DNA from: Micromonospora terminaliae
Lineage (GTDB): Bacteria > Actinomycetota > Actinomycetes > Mycobacteriales > Micromonosporaceae
Assembly (NCBI RefSeq): GCF_009671205.1
Contig: NZ_CP045309.1
Coordinates: forward strand, 1,798,001 to 1,862,000
Length of the DNA stretch: 64,000 nt
Direction: 5' to 3'
Part shown: one piece after another, positions 7,987 to 16,110 of the stretch
Layout: every line of letters begins with the position of its first letter
Numbering within the stretch: position 1 is the stretch's first letter
Notes under the pieces: generated by a model
Told to the model about the DNA's origin: nothing
Seen by the model: the letters and a program-made list of their open reading frames with translations, nothing else
Databases searched by the model: none
Position numbers and translations under genes: made by a program

Positions 7987-9156
7987 GTGGGTGAGGCACG
8001 GCTGGAGTCCGGCGCGCACGGACACGAGACGTACACCTATGACTACGACAGATCGCTCCTGCCCGGGTCGGGCTCGCGGGCTGGCATGTGGCGGTACCAG
8101 GGGCTGCTGCCCCGGCCCGACGTGCCCACACGGTATCCGCTGCCGGTGGGTGGGACGCCGCTGCGACCCGTGCGAGAGCTGCGGCGGCGGCTCGGGCTGC
8201 CGGGGCTGTGGCTCAAGGACGAGACGGCGGGGCCGAGCGCCTCCAACAAGGACCGGGCAACGGCCCTCGTCATCGACCAGGGGCTGCGCACCGGCGTCGA
8301 TGTCGTCTCGACGGCGTCGACCGGCAATGCGGCTCTGTCGACCGCCATCGGCGGCGCGGCCGCCGGCATGTCGGTCGTCATCTTCGTACCCGCGGACTGC
8401 GCGCCGGCCAAGGTCGAGATGATGACGGCGATGGGGGCGTACGTCTTCCGGGTCCGCGAGGGCTACCGCGCGGCGTTCGAGCTGTCCCGGCGTGCCGCCG
8501 CCCACTTCCACTGGCTGGACCGGTGCACGGGACTGAATCCGCTGACCATCGAGGCGAAGAAGACGGCTTCCTTCGAGGTCTGGGAGCAGCTCGCAGGCCG
8601 CGCGCCGGACGCGGTGGTCCTGCCGGTCGGTGACGGGGTGACTCTGATCGGCGCGGCGAAGGGCTTCCGAGAACTGGTCGCCTGCGGGGTGCTGGCGAAG
8701 GTTCCCCGAGTCGTCGCGGTGCAGGCGCGGGACTGTGCGCCGCTGGCTGCGCAGTGGCACGGCGCCCGGGCGCCGGCACGGTGGCCCGGCACGGTGGCCG
8801 ACGGCATCGAGGTGCCGGAGCCGATGCTCGGCGACTGGGCCATCGACGAGGTTCGTCATGCCGGAGGTGACTTCGTCACGGTCAGCGACGCCGAGATCCT
8901 GGACGCGGTCGACCTGCTGTCCGACGCGGCGCGGATCGCGACCGAGCCTGCCGGGGCCGCCGCGGTCGCGGGCCTGCGCCGGGCGAGCGCCGCGGGGCTG
9001 GTCGGTTCGAACGAGACCGTCGTGGCCTGGGTGACCGGCGCGAATCTACCGGCCGCTCCGGTCGAGGCGGGCCGGCCCGGCGCGGTCTTCACCATCTCGG
9101 CCGGCCTCGACGCGGTGGCCGCCGCGCTGGCCGGAACCCGCGTTCCGGTGGCGTGA
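7987..9156 (+). CDS. Threonine-synthase-like PLP enzyme
   Basis: This is a 389-residue fold-type II PLP protein resembling threonine synthase and threonine dehydratase relatives. The PLP lysine is in SASNKDRAT (Lys88), the STASTGNAAL loop follows at about 112-121, and a PVGDGVTLIGAAKG segment is near residue 215. The GTG start has AGGAGG 5 nt upstream. It is 18 nt behind sbnB, so it shares the Dap operon. Household threonine synthase is not expected here. Likely roles are beta/gamma elimination or replacement on a phosphorylated hydroxy-amino acid to give a second unusual residue, or supply of the SbnA substrate. The last 37 codons are antisense-overlapped by the gene on the other strand. Confidence 0.75.
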   Translation: MGEARLESGAHGHETYTYDYDRSLLPGSGSRAGMWRYQGLLPRPDVPTRYPLPVGGTPLRPVRELRRRLGLPGLWLKDETAGPSASNKDRATALVIDQGLRTGVDVVSTASTGNAALSTAIGGAAAGMSVVIFVPADCAPAKVEMMTAMGAYVFRVREGYRAAFELSRRAAAHFHWLDRCTGLNPLTIEAKKTASFEVWEQLAGRAPDAVVLPVGDGVTLIGAAKGFRELVACGVLAKVPRVVAVQARDCAPLAAQWHGARAPARWPGTVADGIEVPEPMLGDWAIDEVRHAGGDFVTVSDAEILDAVDLLSDAARIATEPAGAAAVAGLRRASAAGLVGSNETVVAWVTGANLPAAPVEAGRPGAVFTISAGLDAVAAALAGTRVPVA

Positions 9157-10026
9157 GCGCTCGGCCAGCCACGCATGCGCGTCAGGCAGGCGCTTCAGCG
9201 CCAGCGTCCCGTGCCCGTCGTCGTCGAACCACCGGACCTCTGCACCCGGAACGTGCCTGGCCAGCCACTCGCCGTGGCCGGACGGGACGAACACGTCCCG
9301 CCGTCCGTACATGAGCAGGACCGGGACGGCGATGTCGGCGAGGTCGAATCCCCACGGCCGCACCTGCGTGCCGCTGTCGTCCCACCATCCCTCGATGCCC
9401 GGCGCCAGGCCGGCGGCCCGGCAGGAGGACAGGAACCGGTGGTACCTGCCGAGCGTGGCCGCTTCATCGTCGCGTGTGGGCGTCCACGCCTCACCGACCG
9501 CGTCGTCGGTCGCCGCGAGGAGGAACTCCTCCCGGTCCCGGTCCATCTTCTTCCGGGCCGCGACCGGGTCGGTGAGATACAGGTGGGTGTCGTCGACGTC
9601 GTCCCGGTACATGTCGGCGAACCAGTCGAGGCCCTCGGCCTCGAACGGTGCCATCCCGGCCAGCACGGCGGCAGCGGTCACCAGATCCGGCAGCAGGGCG
9701 GCGCACGCCAGCGCATGCGGACCGCCGCCCGAGAAGCCCCACGTCCCCAGGCGGTCGATGTCCAGCTCGGCGCAGATCGCGCGGACGTCGGCGGCGGTGT
9801 CGGCGACGGTGCGGCCCGGCCGGGGCGAGGAGTCCCCGTAACCCGGCCTGTCGTAACTGATCAGCCGCAGCCCGCGCTCGGCGGCGTCGCGCACCCACCG
9901 ACCGTGGAAGGTCGCTCTCCTGGAACTCGGAGTGCCGTGGTGGGCCAGGATCGGCCAGCCGGCGGGATCACCCCACTCCTCGACGGCCAACCGCCCACCA
10001 TCCGGAGTTCGTACGGTCCGGCGCAT
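9046..10026 (-). CDS. Alpha/beta hydrolase
   Basis: This is a 326-residue alpha/beta hydrolase. It shows the oxyanion block HHGTPSSR (about 29-36), SYDRPGYGDS, the nucleophile elbow GFSGGG (serine near 119), YGRRDVFVP with the acid, and DDDGHGTLA with the catalytic His near 276. It resembles the hydrolase/proline iminopeptidase-like group. The reading frame runs about 35 residues past the fold, RG/RD-rich, over the 3' end of the convergent threonine-synthase-like gene. That tail is probably a by-product of the frame rather than a domain. The gene is divergent from the binding-protein-like gene at 10218. In a biosynthetic cluster this could be self-resistance, product trimming or nothing specific. 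Confidence 0.85.
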   Translation of the reverse strand: MRRTVRTPDGGRLAVEEWGDPAGWPILAHHGTPSSRRATFHGRWVRDAAERGLRLISYDRPGYGDSSPRPGRTVADTAADVRAICAELDIDRLGTWGFSGGGPHALACAALLPDLVTAAAVLAGMAPFEAEGLDWFADMYRDDVDDTHLYLTDPVAARKKMDRDREEFLLAATDDAVGEAWTPTRDDEAATLGRYHRFLSSCRAAGLAPGIEGWWDDSGTQVRPWGFDLADIAVPVLLMYGRRDVFVPSGHGEWLARHVPGAEVRWFDDDGHGTLALKRLPDAHAWLAERSRHRNAGSGQRGGHRVEAGRDGEDRAGPARLDRSGR

Positions 10027-10155
10027 CCTGCCTCCTCAGCGGTGCGTTCGCGCAGCCGTAGCCATCAGAGCACGGTCGCGCGGAGCGGCGAACTCCACGA
10101 TTGCCCGATCTCCGCCGGGGTGAGCAAACCCGAAGGCGCGGCTGGCCGCGCCCCG

Positions 10156-10186
10156 TTGACACGATCGACTGGCGCCTGCCCATAAC
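10156..10186 (+). promoter_or_regulatory. Candidate sigma-70-type promoter for the 10218 gene
   Basis: A perfect TTGACA (10156-10161) is followed after 19 nt by CATAAC (10181-10186), two mismatches from TATAAT. The ATG lies about 32 nt further on behind a good AAGGAG site. The spacing is one or two bases long for the vegetative class. The position between two divergent genes is right. Confidence 0.45.
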
Positions 10187-10217
10187 CCCGCAATGCCGGC
10201 GTGGATAAGGAGCTGAC

Positions 10218-11558
10218 ATGACACAGCCGAGGACCAGGATCGATGTGTGGCTGACGGACCCGGCCAGCTGGGCGACCAACGAGGCGGACATCGCGGTCTC
10301 CGCCGCGGCGGAGTTCAACGGGGCGCACCCGGAGTACCAGGTCGAGATCAACAGGTACGACTTCCGTACGATGCCCGAGGAGGTGGCCCGAGCGGCGGAG
10401 CGCGGCGAGGCGCCCGACATCGCGGAGTACCACTTCACCTCCACCCGCGCCGCCATGGACACGCTCGGGCCGGACGGGAATCCCCTGTTCACGCCGGTCG
10501 AGCGAGCCGTCGCGGGGCGGAGCGAGATCCTCGGTGAGCCCGTCGTGCTCGACGACATGGTGCCCGCGGCACGTGACTACTTCCGCTACCAGGGCGAGCT
10601 GATGTCCATCCCGCGCACGGCGTCCGGGATCGTGCTCTACGCCAACACGGACCTCCTCGCCAAGGCCGGTGTGGCCGAGCCGCCGCGTACCTGGCGCGAG
10701 GTCACGGCGGCCTGCGAGGCGCTCGCCAAACTGCCCAACGGTCCCACGCACGGCATCGCGTGGCCCAACTTCTACTGGGTCTTCCTGCAGTCGGTCGCCC
10801 AGCAGGGCGGGCTGATCGCGGATCGCGACAACGGCCGGTCCGGCCGGGCCGAGAAGGTGGATCTCGCCTCGAGCGAGATGATGAACTACGTCCGGTGGTG
10901 GCAGGGTCTCCACCGCGACGGCCATTACCTGTACACGGGCAAGCTCATGGACTTCGCGGGCGGCTACGAGGCGTTCGAGGAGCAGCGGATCGCCCTCTTC
11001 CTCAGCTCCTCGGTCGATGCGTCGCACCTGCTGGATCGGGGCGAGCGGCACGGGTTCACCGTGGCGGTGAGCCCGATGCCGTACAACGACGAGGTTCCGC
11101 TGGCTGGCAACATGATGGGCGGATTCTCGCTGTGGCTCGCCGCGGGTCTCGACCAGGCCAAGCAGGACGGTGCGCTGGCGTTCATGCAGTATCTGAACCG
11201 GCCGGACAACGCCGCGGAGTGGGCCAGGCGTCACTACCGCATCCCGATCAGCAGGGCGGCGGTCGACGTCCTGCAACGGGAGGGCTGGTACCGCGACAAC
11301 CCGCGCCTTCGCGTGGCCGGCGAACAGCTCGAGGCCGCGGACGGCTCACCGGCGGCGCTCGGGCCCCTGCTCGGCGGTCAGGCCAGCATCATGGGCGAGA
11401 TCACCGGCGCGATGCACGACGTGCTGACCGCCGACGCCGAGCCTCACGCCCGGTTCGCCGAGGCGACCCGCCGGGCACAGGAGTTTCTCGACGCCTACAA
11501 CTCGTACTGCGACGGGCCGCCCCGCCGCACCCCTCGTGACCTCGCCGTCAGCCTGTAG
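10218..11558 (+). CDS. Solute-binding-protein-fold protein without export signal
   Basis: This 446-residue protein matches bacterial extracellular solute-binding proteins of the sugar (MalE/UgpB, family 1) type throughout. Examples are FNGAHPEYQVEI, the GIVLYANTDLL segment, PPRTWREVTAACEAL and NMMGGFSLWLAAG. The unusual point is the N-terminus. It starts MTQPRTRIDVWLTD, directly at the first strand of the fold, with no hydrophobic signal and no lipobox Cys. An in-frame TAA lies only three codons upstream, so no missed signal can exist. AAGGAG precedes the ATG. No permease or ATPase partner is nearby. The protein should stay in the cytosol, as a ligand-binding, carrier-sequestering or possibly repurposed catalytic protein. 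Function unknown. Confidence 0.8.
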   Translation: MTQPRTRIDVWLTDPASWATNEADIAVSAAAEFNGAHPEYQVEINRYDFRTMPEEVARAAERGEAPDIAEYHFTSTRAAMDTLGPDGNPLFTPVERAVAGRSEILGEPVVLDDMVPAARDYFRYQGELMSIPRTASGIVLYANTDLLAKAGVAEPPRTWREVTAACEALAKLPNGPTHGIAWPNFYWVFLQSVAQQGGLIADRDNGRSGRAEKVDLASSEMMNYVRWWQGLHRDGHYLYTGKLMDFAGGYEAFEEQRIALFLSSSVDASHLLDRGERHGFTVAVSPMPYNDEVPLAGNMMGGFSLWLAAGLDQAKQDGALAFMQYLNRPDNAAEWARRHYRIPISRAAVDVLQREGWYRDNPRLRVAGEQLEAADGSPAALGPLLGGQASIMGEITGAMHDVLTADAEPHARFAEATRRAQEFLDAYNSYCDGPPRRTPRDLAVSL

Positions 11559-11590
11559 TCCACGAACTGGTGTCACCACCTGGAGGTCGC

Positions 11591-12466
11591 GTGTCGCTCG
11601 ATCACAGTCTCGTCGGTGTACCCGGAGAACCGCGCGAGCGATCCTGGACCTCCACGGACGCGCTCCTGTACGCCCTGGGCGTCGGCGCGGGCCTCGGCGA
11701 TCCGTTGCGTGAACTGGAGTTCACCACCGAGAACAGCGAGGGCATCGAGCAGAAGGTGCTGCCCACGTACGGCGTGGTGATAGCGCAGATCCCGCCGGCG
11801 CGGAGCATCGGTGACTTCGACCGCGCCCAGCTGGTGCTCGCCGAGCAGTACGTTGAGCTGCATCAGCCACTGCCGGTCTGCGGCACCGTGTTCACCTCGT
11901 CCACCGTCACCGGGATGTACGACAAGGGCTCGGGTGCGCTGGTCGAGTTCGAGAGCGTGGCGGTGGACCCGGCCACCGGTGAGCCTCTGATCACCACCCG
12001 GTCAGGCATGTTCATCCGGGGCCAGGGCGGGTTCGGCGGCGACCGCGGCACCTCCACGCCGTGGGCGCCGCCGGACCGCGACCCGGACCACACGGTCGTG
12101 GAGTGCACCAGGCCGGAGCAGGCGCTGCTCTACCGGCTCTCCGGCGACCGGAACCCGCTGCACGCCGACCCCAGGTTCGCCGCACGTGGCGGCTTCAGCC
12201 GACCGATCCTGCATGGTCCGTGCACCTTCGGGTTCACCGGCCGGGTGCTGCTGCACGAGTTGTGCGGCTCCGATCCCGCGAGGTTCGTCGCGATGTCCGG
12301 CAGGTTCACCGCTCCCGTCGTTCCGGGTGAGTCGCTGGTCGTCTCGATCTGGCGGGGTGACGACGGCGCCGCCGTGTTCCGGACCGCCAAGCGGGACGGG
12401 ACCGTCGTCATCGACCGCGGCCGGATGAGCTATCGCGTGCCGTCCGAGTCGCCGGCGTCCTCGTAG
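11591..12466 (+). CDS. MaoC-like (R)-specific enoyl hydratase
   Basis: This 291-residue double hot-dog protein matches hydratase 2 / MaoC-type enzymes, which add water to trans-2-enoyl thioesters (or remove it). The signature YRLSGDRNPLHADP holds the Asp/His pair, and the following GGFSRPILHG is typical. The N-terminal half carries the non-catalytic hot dog. I chose the GTG at 11591 because GGAGG is just upstream (11582-11586); a GTG 21 nt earlier is also in frame. Lying among biosynthetic genes, it may act on a fatty-acyl or polyketide intermediate, for example when making or degrading the acyl starter used by the ligase-led megasynthase. It ends before a strong bidirectional terminator. Confidence 0.87.
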   Translation: MSLDHSLVGVPGEPRERSWTSTDALLYALGVGAGLGDPLRELEFTTENSEGIEQKVLPTYGVVIAQIPPARSIGDFDRAQLVLAEQYVELHQPLPVCGTVFTSSTVTGMYDKGSGALVEFESVAVDPATGEPLITTRSGMFIRGQGGFGGDRGTSTPWAPPDRDPDHTVVECTRPEQALLYRLSGDRNPLHADPRFAARGGFSRPILHGPCTFGFTGRVLLHELCGSDPARFVAMSGRFTAPVVPGESLVVSIWRGDDGAAVFRTAKRDGTVVIDRGRMSYRVPSESPASS

Positions 12467-12486
12467 GGGCGGCCGCAGGACCCGCC

Positions 12487-12522
12487 GACCGGCGGCAGCT
12501 CGCGAACGAGCTGCCGCCGGTC
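12487..12522. terminator. Bidirectional hairpin terminator
   Basis: A perfect 16-bp inverted repeat (12487-12502 with 12507-12522) encloses a CGAA tetraloop. It lies between the convergent MaoC-like gene and the DUF1702 gene. Its right arm overlaps the latter's stop codon by two bases. There is no U-tract, which is common in actinomycetes. Confidence 0.88.
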
Positions 12523-13486
12523 AGGCCCTGTCGAAATGGGCCCGGATGCGCTGTCGCCACAGCTCGTAGGCCGGCTCGGCGCCGGGGGAGTGCACCGCGG
12601 TGGAATCGGCGAGCGTGACCGCCTTGTCGACGGACAGGCCGGTGAGGGCCTGGCAGGCGGTGGTGGTGTAGTCCGGCACCAGACCGGCGTAGGAACGTGC
12701 CTTCACCGCGAACACCGCTCCCAGCGCCACCTGGGGCCACTGGTCACCGGCGGCGCGCCGCAACGCGTCCAGGCCGTCAGCGTCGCTTCCCCCGGCGAAG
12801 GTGGCTGCCAGCCCCACCCCGCTCCACAGGTCGGGCCGGCGGTGCTCGGCGAAGCGCCCCACCGCGGCGGCGACGTCGGGCGTCCGGCCACCACAGATGA
12901 ACCACAGCGCCCGCCCGACGCCCTGATCGGCCGCGCGGAGGAAATAGTCCGGTGACCCTTCCCAGGGATAAGGCTTCGGCACCTTCTGCGCATCCACCCA
13001 GCGCGATGTGTCAAAATAGGCGCGGTCGAATGCGTAACCGTCCACCGCCAGCCAGCTCATCGTCGGGTAATACGGGTTGCCGGCAAGGTCGGGAACGGCC
13101 TTGTGCCACAGCTTTCTGGGCAGTCTGGCCATTGCGAAACCCATGCCGATGTACGCCAGGAAGATGTGCGGGCGACCCGGGCCGAGGAGCAGATCACGGG
13201 TCCGGTGGCCGCGTCCCATGGCGTCGAGGACGGTGAAGGCCATCGTGGCGCCCTCGTAGGCGAATCCGCGCATCTCCTCGTTGACCAGATCCAGCCTGCG
13301 CTCGACCTCCCACTGGTCGCGGGCGTCGATTCCCCACTCGAATCCGCAGACTACGGCCTGGGGGACAGCCTCTAGATGTCGTGTGCCGGGGGACGGTTGG
13401 GCCGGGAAGCCTCGTTTGGCGAACGTCACGTCGGCGAGCTGAGGGGTCAGCGTGAGCCTGCGCAGCGATCCGAAGACAGTTGGCAT
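12521..13486 (-). CDS. DUF1702 family protein
   Basis: This 321-residue protein has the DUF1702 character: MPTVFGSLRR at the start, FAYEGATMAFTVLDAM, and the conserved GPGRPHIFLAYIGMGFAMAR at about 106-125. The ATG at 13486 is preceded by GGAAGG seven bases upstream, which I prefer to the in-frame start 42 nt further out. DUF1702 genes are known from enediyne and other polyketide clusters, and I know no firm function for this subgroup. It is convergent with the MaoC-like gene and divergent from the SARP regulator. Together with the CalE7-like thioesterase and the P450 it forms a set reminiscent of iterative-PKS clusters, although no enediyne PKS is visible. Confidence 0.82.
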   Translation of the reverse strand: MPTVFGSLRRLTLTPQLADVTFAKRGFPAQPSPGTRHLEAVPQAVVCGFEWGIDARDQWEVERRLDLVNEEMRGFAYEGATMAFTVLDAMGRGHRTRDLLLGPGRPHIFLAYIGMGFAMARLPRKLWHKAVPDLAGNPYYPTMSWLAVDGYAFDRAYFDTSRWVDAQKVPKPYPWEGSPDYFLRAADQGVGRALWFICGGRTPDVAAAVGRFAEHRRPDLWSGVGLAATFAGGSDADGLDALRRAAGDQWPQVALGAVFAVKARSYAGLVPDYTTTACQALTGLSVDKAVTLADSTAVHSPGAEPAYELWRQRIRAHFDRA

Positions 13487-13633
13487 CTGTTCACCTTCCG
13501 TGGTGACACCGACGGGCCACCTGTCCATTGTGGCGTGAGAAATGCGGGCCGGCTTACTCTCGCTTGCTGTCTGCCGCCGACTTCGTCACAGGCTCGGCCA
13601 TTGATGGGCGCACGTTGCGATGTCATGTTTGTG

Positions 13634-13650
13634 GGGTGAGTTTTTCACCC
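13634..13650. repeat. Short inverted repeat in the DUF1702/SARP intergenic region
   Basis: GGGTGA and TCACCC form a perfect 6-bp inverted repeat around a GTTTT loop, in the 255-bp divergent spacer about 95 nt before the SARP start. It could be an operator or a small hairpin. Short perfect repeats occur by chance in such DNA, so this is only a candidate. Confidence 0.35.
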
Positions 13651-13741
13651 TCCGGGTCGTGACGAGGTCTCTGGAAGCTCGGGTTTCGCTCGAGGCAAGA
13701 TCGAGCAACAGCAAGTCATCCGCCAGCCTTGGAGGTGCGAA

Positions 13742-14548
13742 ATGAACAACGAGAATGGGCGCGTTGTCTTCCAATTGCTGGGACCGGTGTCCGCGCACCT
13801 GAACCACCAGCCGGTGATGCCGAGTGCACCCAAGCAGCGTCAGATCCTCGTGCTGCTCGCGCTCAACGCCGGGCGGGTGGTCACCACACAGACGCTCGTG
13901 GAGGAGCTCTGGGGGGACCAGCCGCCACGCAGCTCCGCCACCACTCTGCAAACGTACATCCTTCAGCTGAGGGCCAAGCTGGCGGCGGCTGCCCGGGACC
14001 GGACGTCGGCGAGGCGCGTGCTCGAGACCAGGCACTCCGGCTACCAGCTCGATGCGCAACTGTGCGAGACCGACGTGGCGGAGTTCGACAACCTGGCACG
14101 TGCAGGCCGCCGAGCAGTGGACGCGGGAGATCCGCGGGCCAGCTCCGAACTGCTGGGTTGCGCGCTGGCACTGTGGCGCGGGCCGGCCCTCGTGGACGTC
14201 CCGGCCGGCCGGATCCTGCGCGCGGAGGTGGGACTGCTCGAGGAGAACAGGCTCGGTGTGCTGGAACGCCGGATCGAAGCCGACCTGGCCCTCGGCCGTC
14301 ATGCGGACCTGCTGGGAGAACTGACGATGCTGGTGGCCAGGCACCCGATGCACGAGAACTTCTGCGCCCTGCTGATGACCGCCTATTACCGCTCCGGGCG
14401 CGCCGGGCACGCGCTGGAGGCATTCCGCCAGATACGTGCCGTGCTCCGGAGCGAACTGGGGGTGGAGCCGGGTCCGCGGCTGCAACGGCTCCACCAGGCC
14501 ATCCTGGCCGGAGCCCTCGACTCCGAGCCGGTCTGGCTCGCCTCGTAG
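13742..14548 (+). CDS. SARP-family pathway-specific activator
   Basis: This is a 268-residue small SARP. It has an OmpR-like winged-helix DNA-binding domain (about 8-100, with KQRQILVLLALNAGRVVTT and LVEELWG) followed by a bacterial transcriptional activation domain (about 105-255, with LLGCALALWRGPALVDVPA and a closing EAFRQIRAVLRSELGVEPGP). There is no NTPase or TPR extension. A GGAGG site lies about 7 nt before the ATG. Such proteins activate secondary-metabolite operons by binding heptamer direct repeats about 11 bp apart. The repeat at 37772-37788, between the two core operons, is a candidate target. Divergent from the DUF1702 gene. Confidence 0.95.
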   Translation: MNNENGRVVFQLLGPVSAHLNHQPVMPSAPKQRQILVLLALNAGRVVTTQTLVEELWGDQPPRSSATTLQTYILQLRAKLAAAARDRTSARRVLETRHSGYQLDAQLCETDVAEFDNLARAGRRAVDAGDPRASSELLGCALALWRGPALVDVPAGRILRAEVGLLEENRLGVLERRIEADLALGRHADLLGELTMLVARHPMHENFCALLMTAYYRSGRAGHALEAFRQIRAVLRSELGVEPGPRLQRLHQAILAGALDSEPVWLAS

Positions 14549-14570
14549 GCCGACCCGCCCGACGACCCCG

Positions 14571-14594
14571 TCGCCGCGCCGGGCCCCGCGGCGA
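14571..14594. terminator. Candidate terminator between convergent SARP and P450 genes
   Basis: TCGCCGCG (14571-14578) pairs with CGCGGCGA (14587-14594) around an 8-nt loop, in the 73-bp convergent spacer. The stem is strong but short, and G+C-rich repeats are common, so confidence is moderate. Confidence 0.5.
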
Positions 14595-14621
14595 TCCGTC
14601 GGGACGGGAGCGCCTCAGCGC

Positions 14622-16019
14622 TCAGGCCGGCCGTACCCGTACCGGCAGGCCGTCACGGATCCGGAGCGACAGCATGGCCTCGGGTACCGGGTCGGCCGGA
14701 CCGGCGAACTCGAACCGGAAGCGTCGCGCGACCATGGCCGCGACGAGGGTCGCCTCGAGCATGCCGAGATGGCTTCCCACACAGACCCGCGGGCCCGCCC
14801 CGAAGGGTATGTAGGCGTACCGGTGCGCGACGGCCGGGGCGTCGGCCGCGAACCGTTCCGGCCGGAACCGGTCCGGCTCCGGCCAGAAGTCGCGGTGCCG
14901 GTGCAGCGTGTAGGGGCTGATCATCACGTCCGCGCCGGCAGGGATCGGATATCCGCCGATCTCGTCCGCGGCCAGGGCCACCCGCGGCAGCCCCCACACC
15001 GCGGGATAGAGCCGCATCGTCTCCTGGATGACCATCGTGGTGTACGGCAGGCCGGCCAGGTCGGCGTACCCGGGTGTGCGGTCGCCGAGCACCGCGACCG
15101 CCTCGGCATGCATCCGCTCGGCCGCTTCCGGATGGCGGCTGAGCAGATACCAGGCCCAGGACAACGTGCTGGCCGTGGTCTCGTGCCCGGCGAGGAGCAT
15201 CGTCACGATCTGGTCGCGCAGCCCGCGCCAGCGGGCGTCGGCGTCCTGCTCGCTGTCGGCGGCGCGCAGCAGCACCGACATGAGGTCTGACCCGTCCGTA
15301 CCCGGGCCAGGGCCGCGGGACCCGACGAGTGTCCGCACGGCGTCCTCGATCTGCCGCTTGGCGGCGCGGAAGCGGCGGTGGCGCCGCAGCGGCAACCACA
15401 GCGGCAGTGCGCCGAGCGTGACCATCTCGAACATCGCCTGTTCCTGCGCGGTCTCGAACGCGGTTCCCAGGAAGCTCAGGGGGCTCAGGTCGGCGTCGAG
15501 CAGGGTCCTGCCGAGCACATCCATCGTGAGTGCCGTCATCTCCTCGGCGAGATCGACGACGTTTCCGGTCTGCGCGTCCAGGCGCTCGGTCAACTGGGCG
15601 CCGGCGTCGGCCACCACACCGGCGAATCCCGCGATGCGCTCCCGACGGAAGGCGGGGGAGATGAGCCGGCGCTGACCGCGCCACGTTTCGCCCTCGCTGG
15701 TGAGCAGTCCGTCACCGAGAATCCGCCGTCGGGCTTCGGCCAGGCCGAGCCCCTTGTGATAGTTGGCGGCGTTGTCGGCGAGCACGTGTCTGGCGTGATC
15801 GGGGTGGTTGAAGAAGTAGAGGGTCTTGGGACCCATGGCGAACCGGACCACGTCGCCGTACTCGTTCGCCGCATCGGACAGCAGGGCCAGCCGGTCGCCC
15901 CACAGCTTGCGCAGCAAGCCAGGTGTCGCCCATGGCGGTGGCCCGGGGAAGGTACGCCGGCCGCTCGTTCGCCGATCCGGATCCCGCGGTGCCTGGTCCG
16001 CGCGGTTCCCAGTCCTCAT
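14622..16019 (-). CDS. Cytochrome P450
   Basis: This 465-residue P450 has all landmarks: I-helix AGHETTAS, the K-helix ETMRLYP (E-x-x-R) and heme loop FGAGPRVCVG with the ligand Cys near 413. The length and the tone of the sequence (a fatty-acid-hydroxylase-like, CYP102/CYP4-type group) differ from the roughly 400-residue macrolide P450s. No reductase domain is fused, so partner ferredoxins must be elsewhere. The ATG at 16019 has GGGAG five bases upstream; longer in-frame starts give a non-conserved prefix. It lies 91 nt downstream of the hot-dog thioesterase, probably co-transcribed. Possible job: oxidation of the acyl chain or a residue of the product. Confidence 0.95.
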   Translation of the reverse strand: MRTGNRADQAPRDPDRRTSGRRTFPGPPPWATPGLLRKLWGDRLALLSDAANEYGDVVRFAMGPKTLYFFNHPDHARHVLADNAANYHKGLGLAEARRRILGDGLLTSEGETWRGQRRLISPAFRRERIAGFAGVVADAGAQLTERLDAQTGNVVDLAEEMTALTMDVLGRTLLDADLSPLSFLGTAFETAQEQAMFEMVTLGALPLWLPLRRHRRFRAAKRQIEDAVRTLVGSRGPGPGTDGSDLMSVLLRAADSEQDADARWRGLRDQIVTMLLAGHETTASTLSWAWYLLSRHPEAAERMHAEAVAVLGDRTPGYADLAGLPYTTMVIQETMRLYPAVWGLPRVALAADEIGGYPIPAGADVMISPYTLHRHRDFWPEPDRFRPERFAADAPAVAHRYAYIPFGAGPRVCVGSHLGMLEATLVAAMVARRFRFEFAGPADPVPEAMLSLRIRDGLPVRVRPA

Positions 16020-16110
16020 GTCAGCTCCCGCGGGTGGTCGGAGAACCGGGGCGCGAGCGGCCGGGCCGTCCCGGGCAGCCGGGGTGCGAGTCCCGGCTGC
16101 CCGGCCGGCC

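Noticed and set aside
6508..8859. 783-codon minus-strand frame across sbnA, sbnB and the PLP gene
   Set aside because: Antisense shadow of three well-supported genes. Low-complexity composition and no recognisable domain.
10218..11558. A sugar ABC importer
   Set aside because: No permease or ATPase genes adjoin it and the protein has no export signal.
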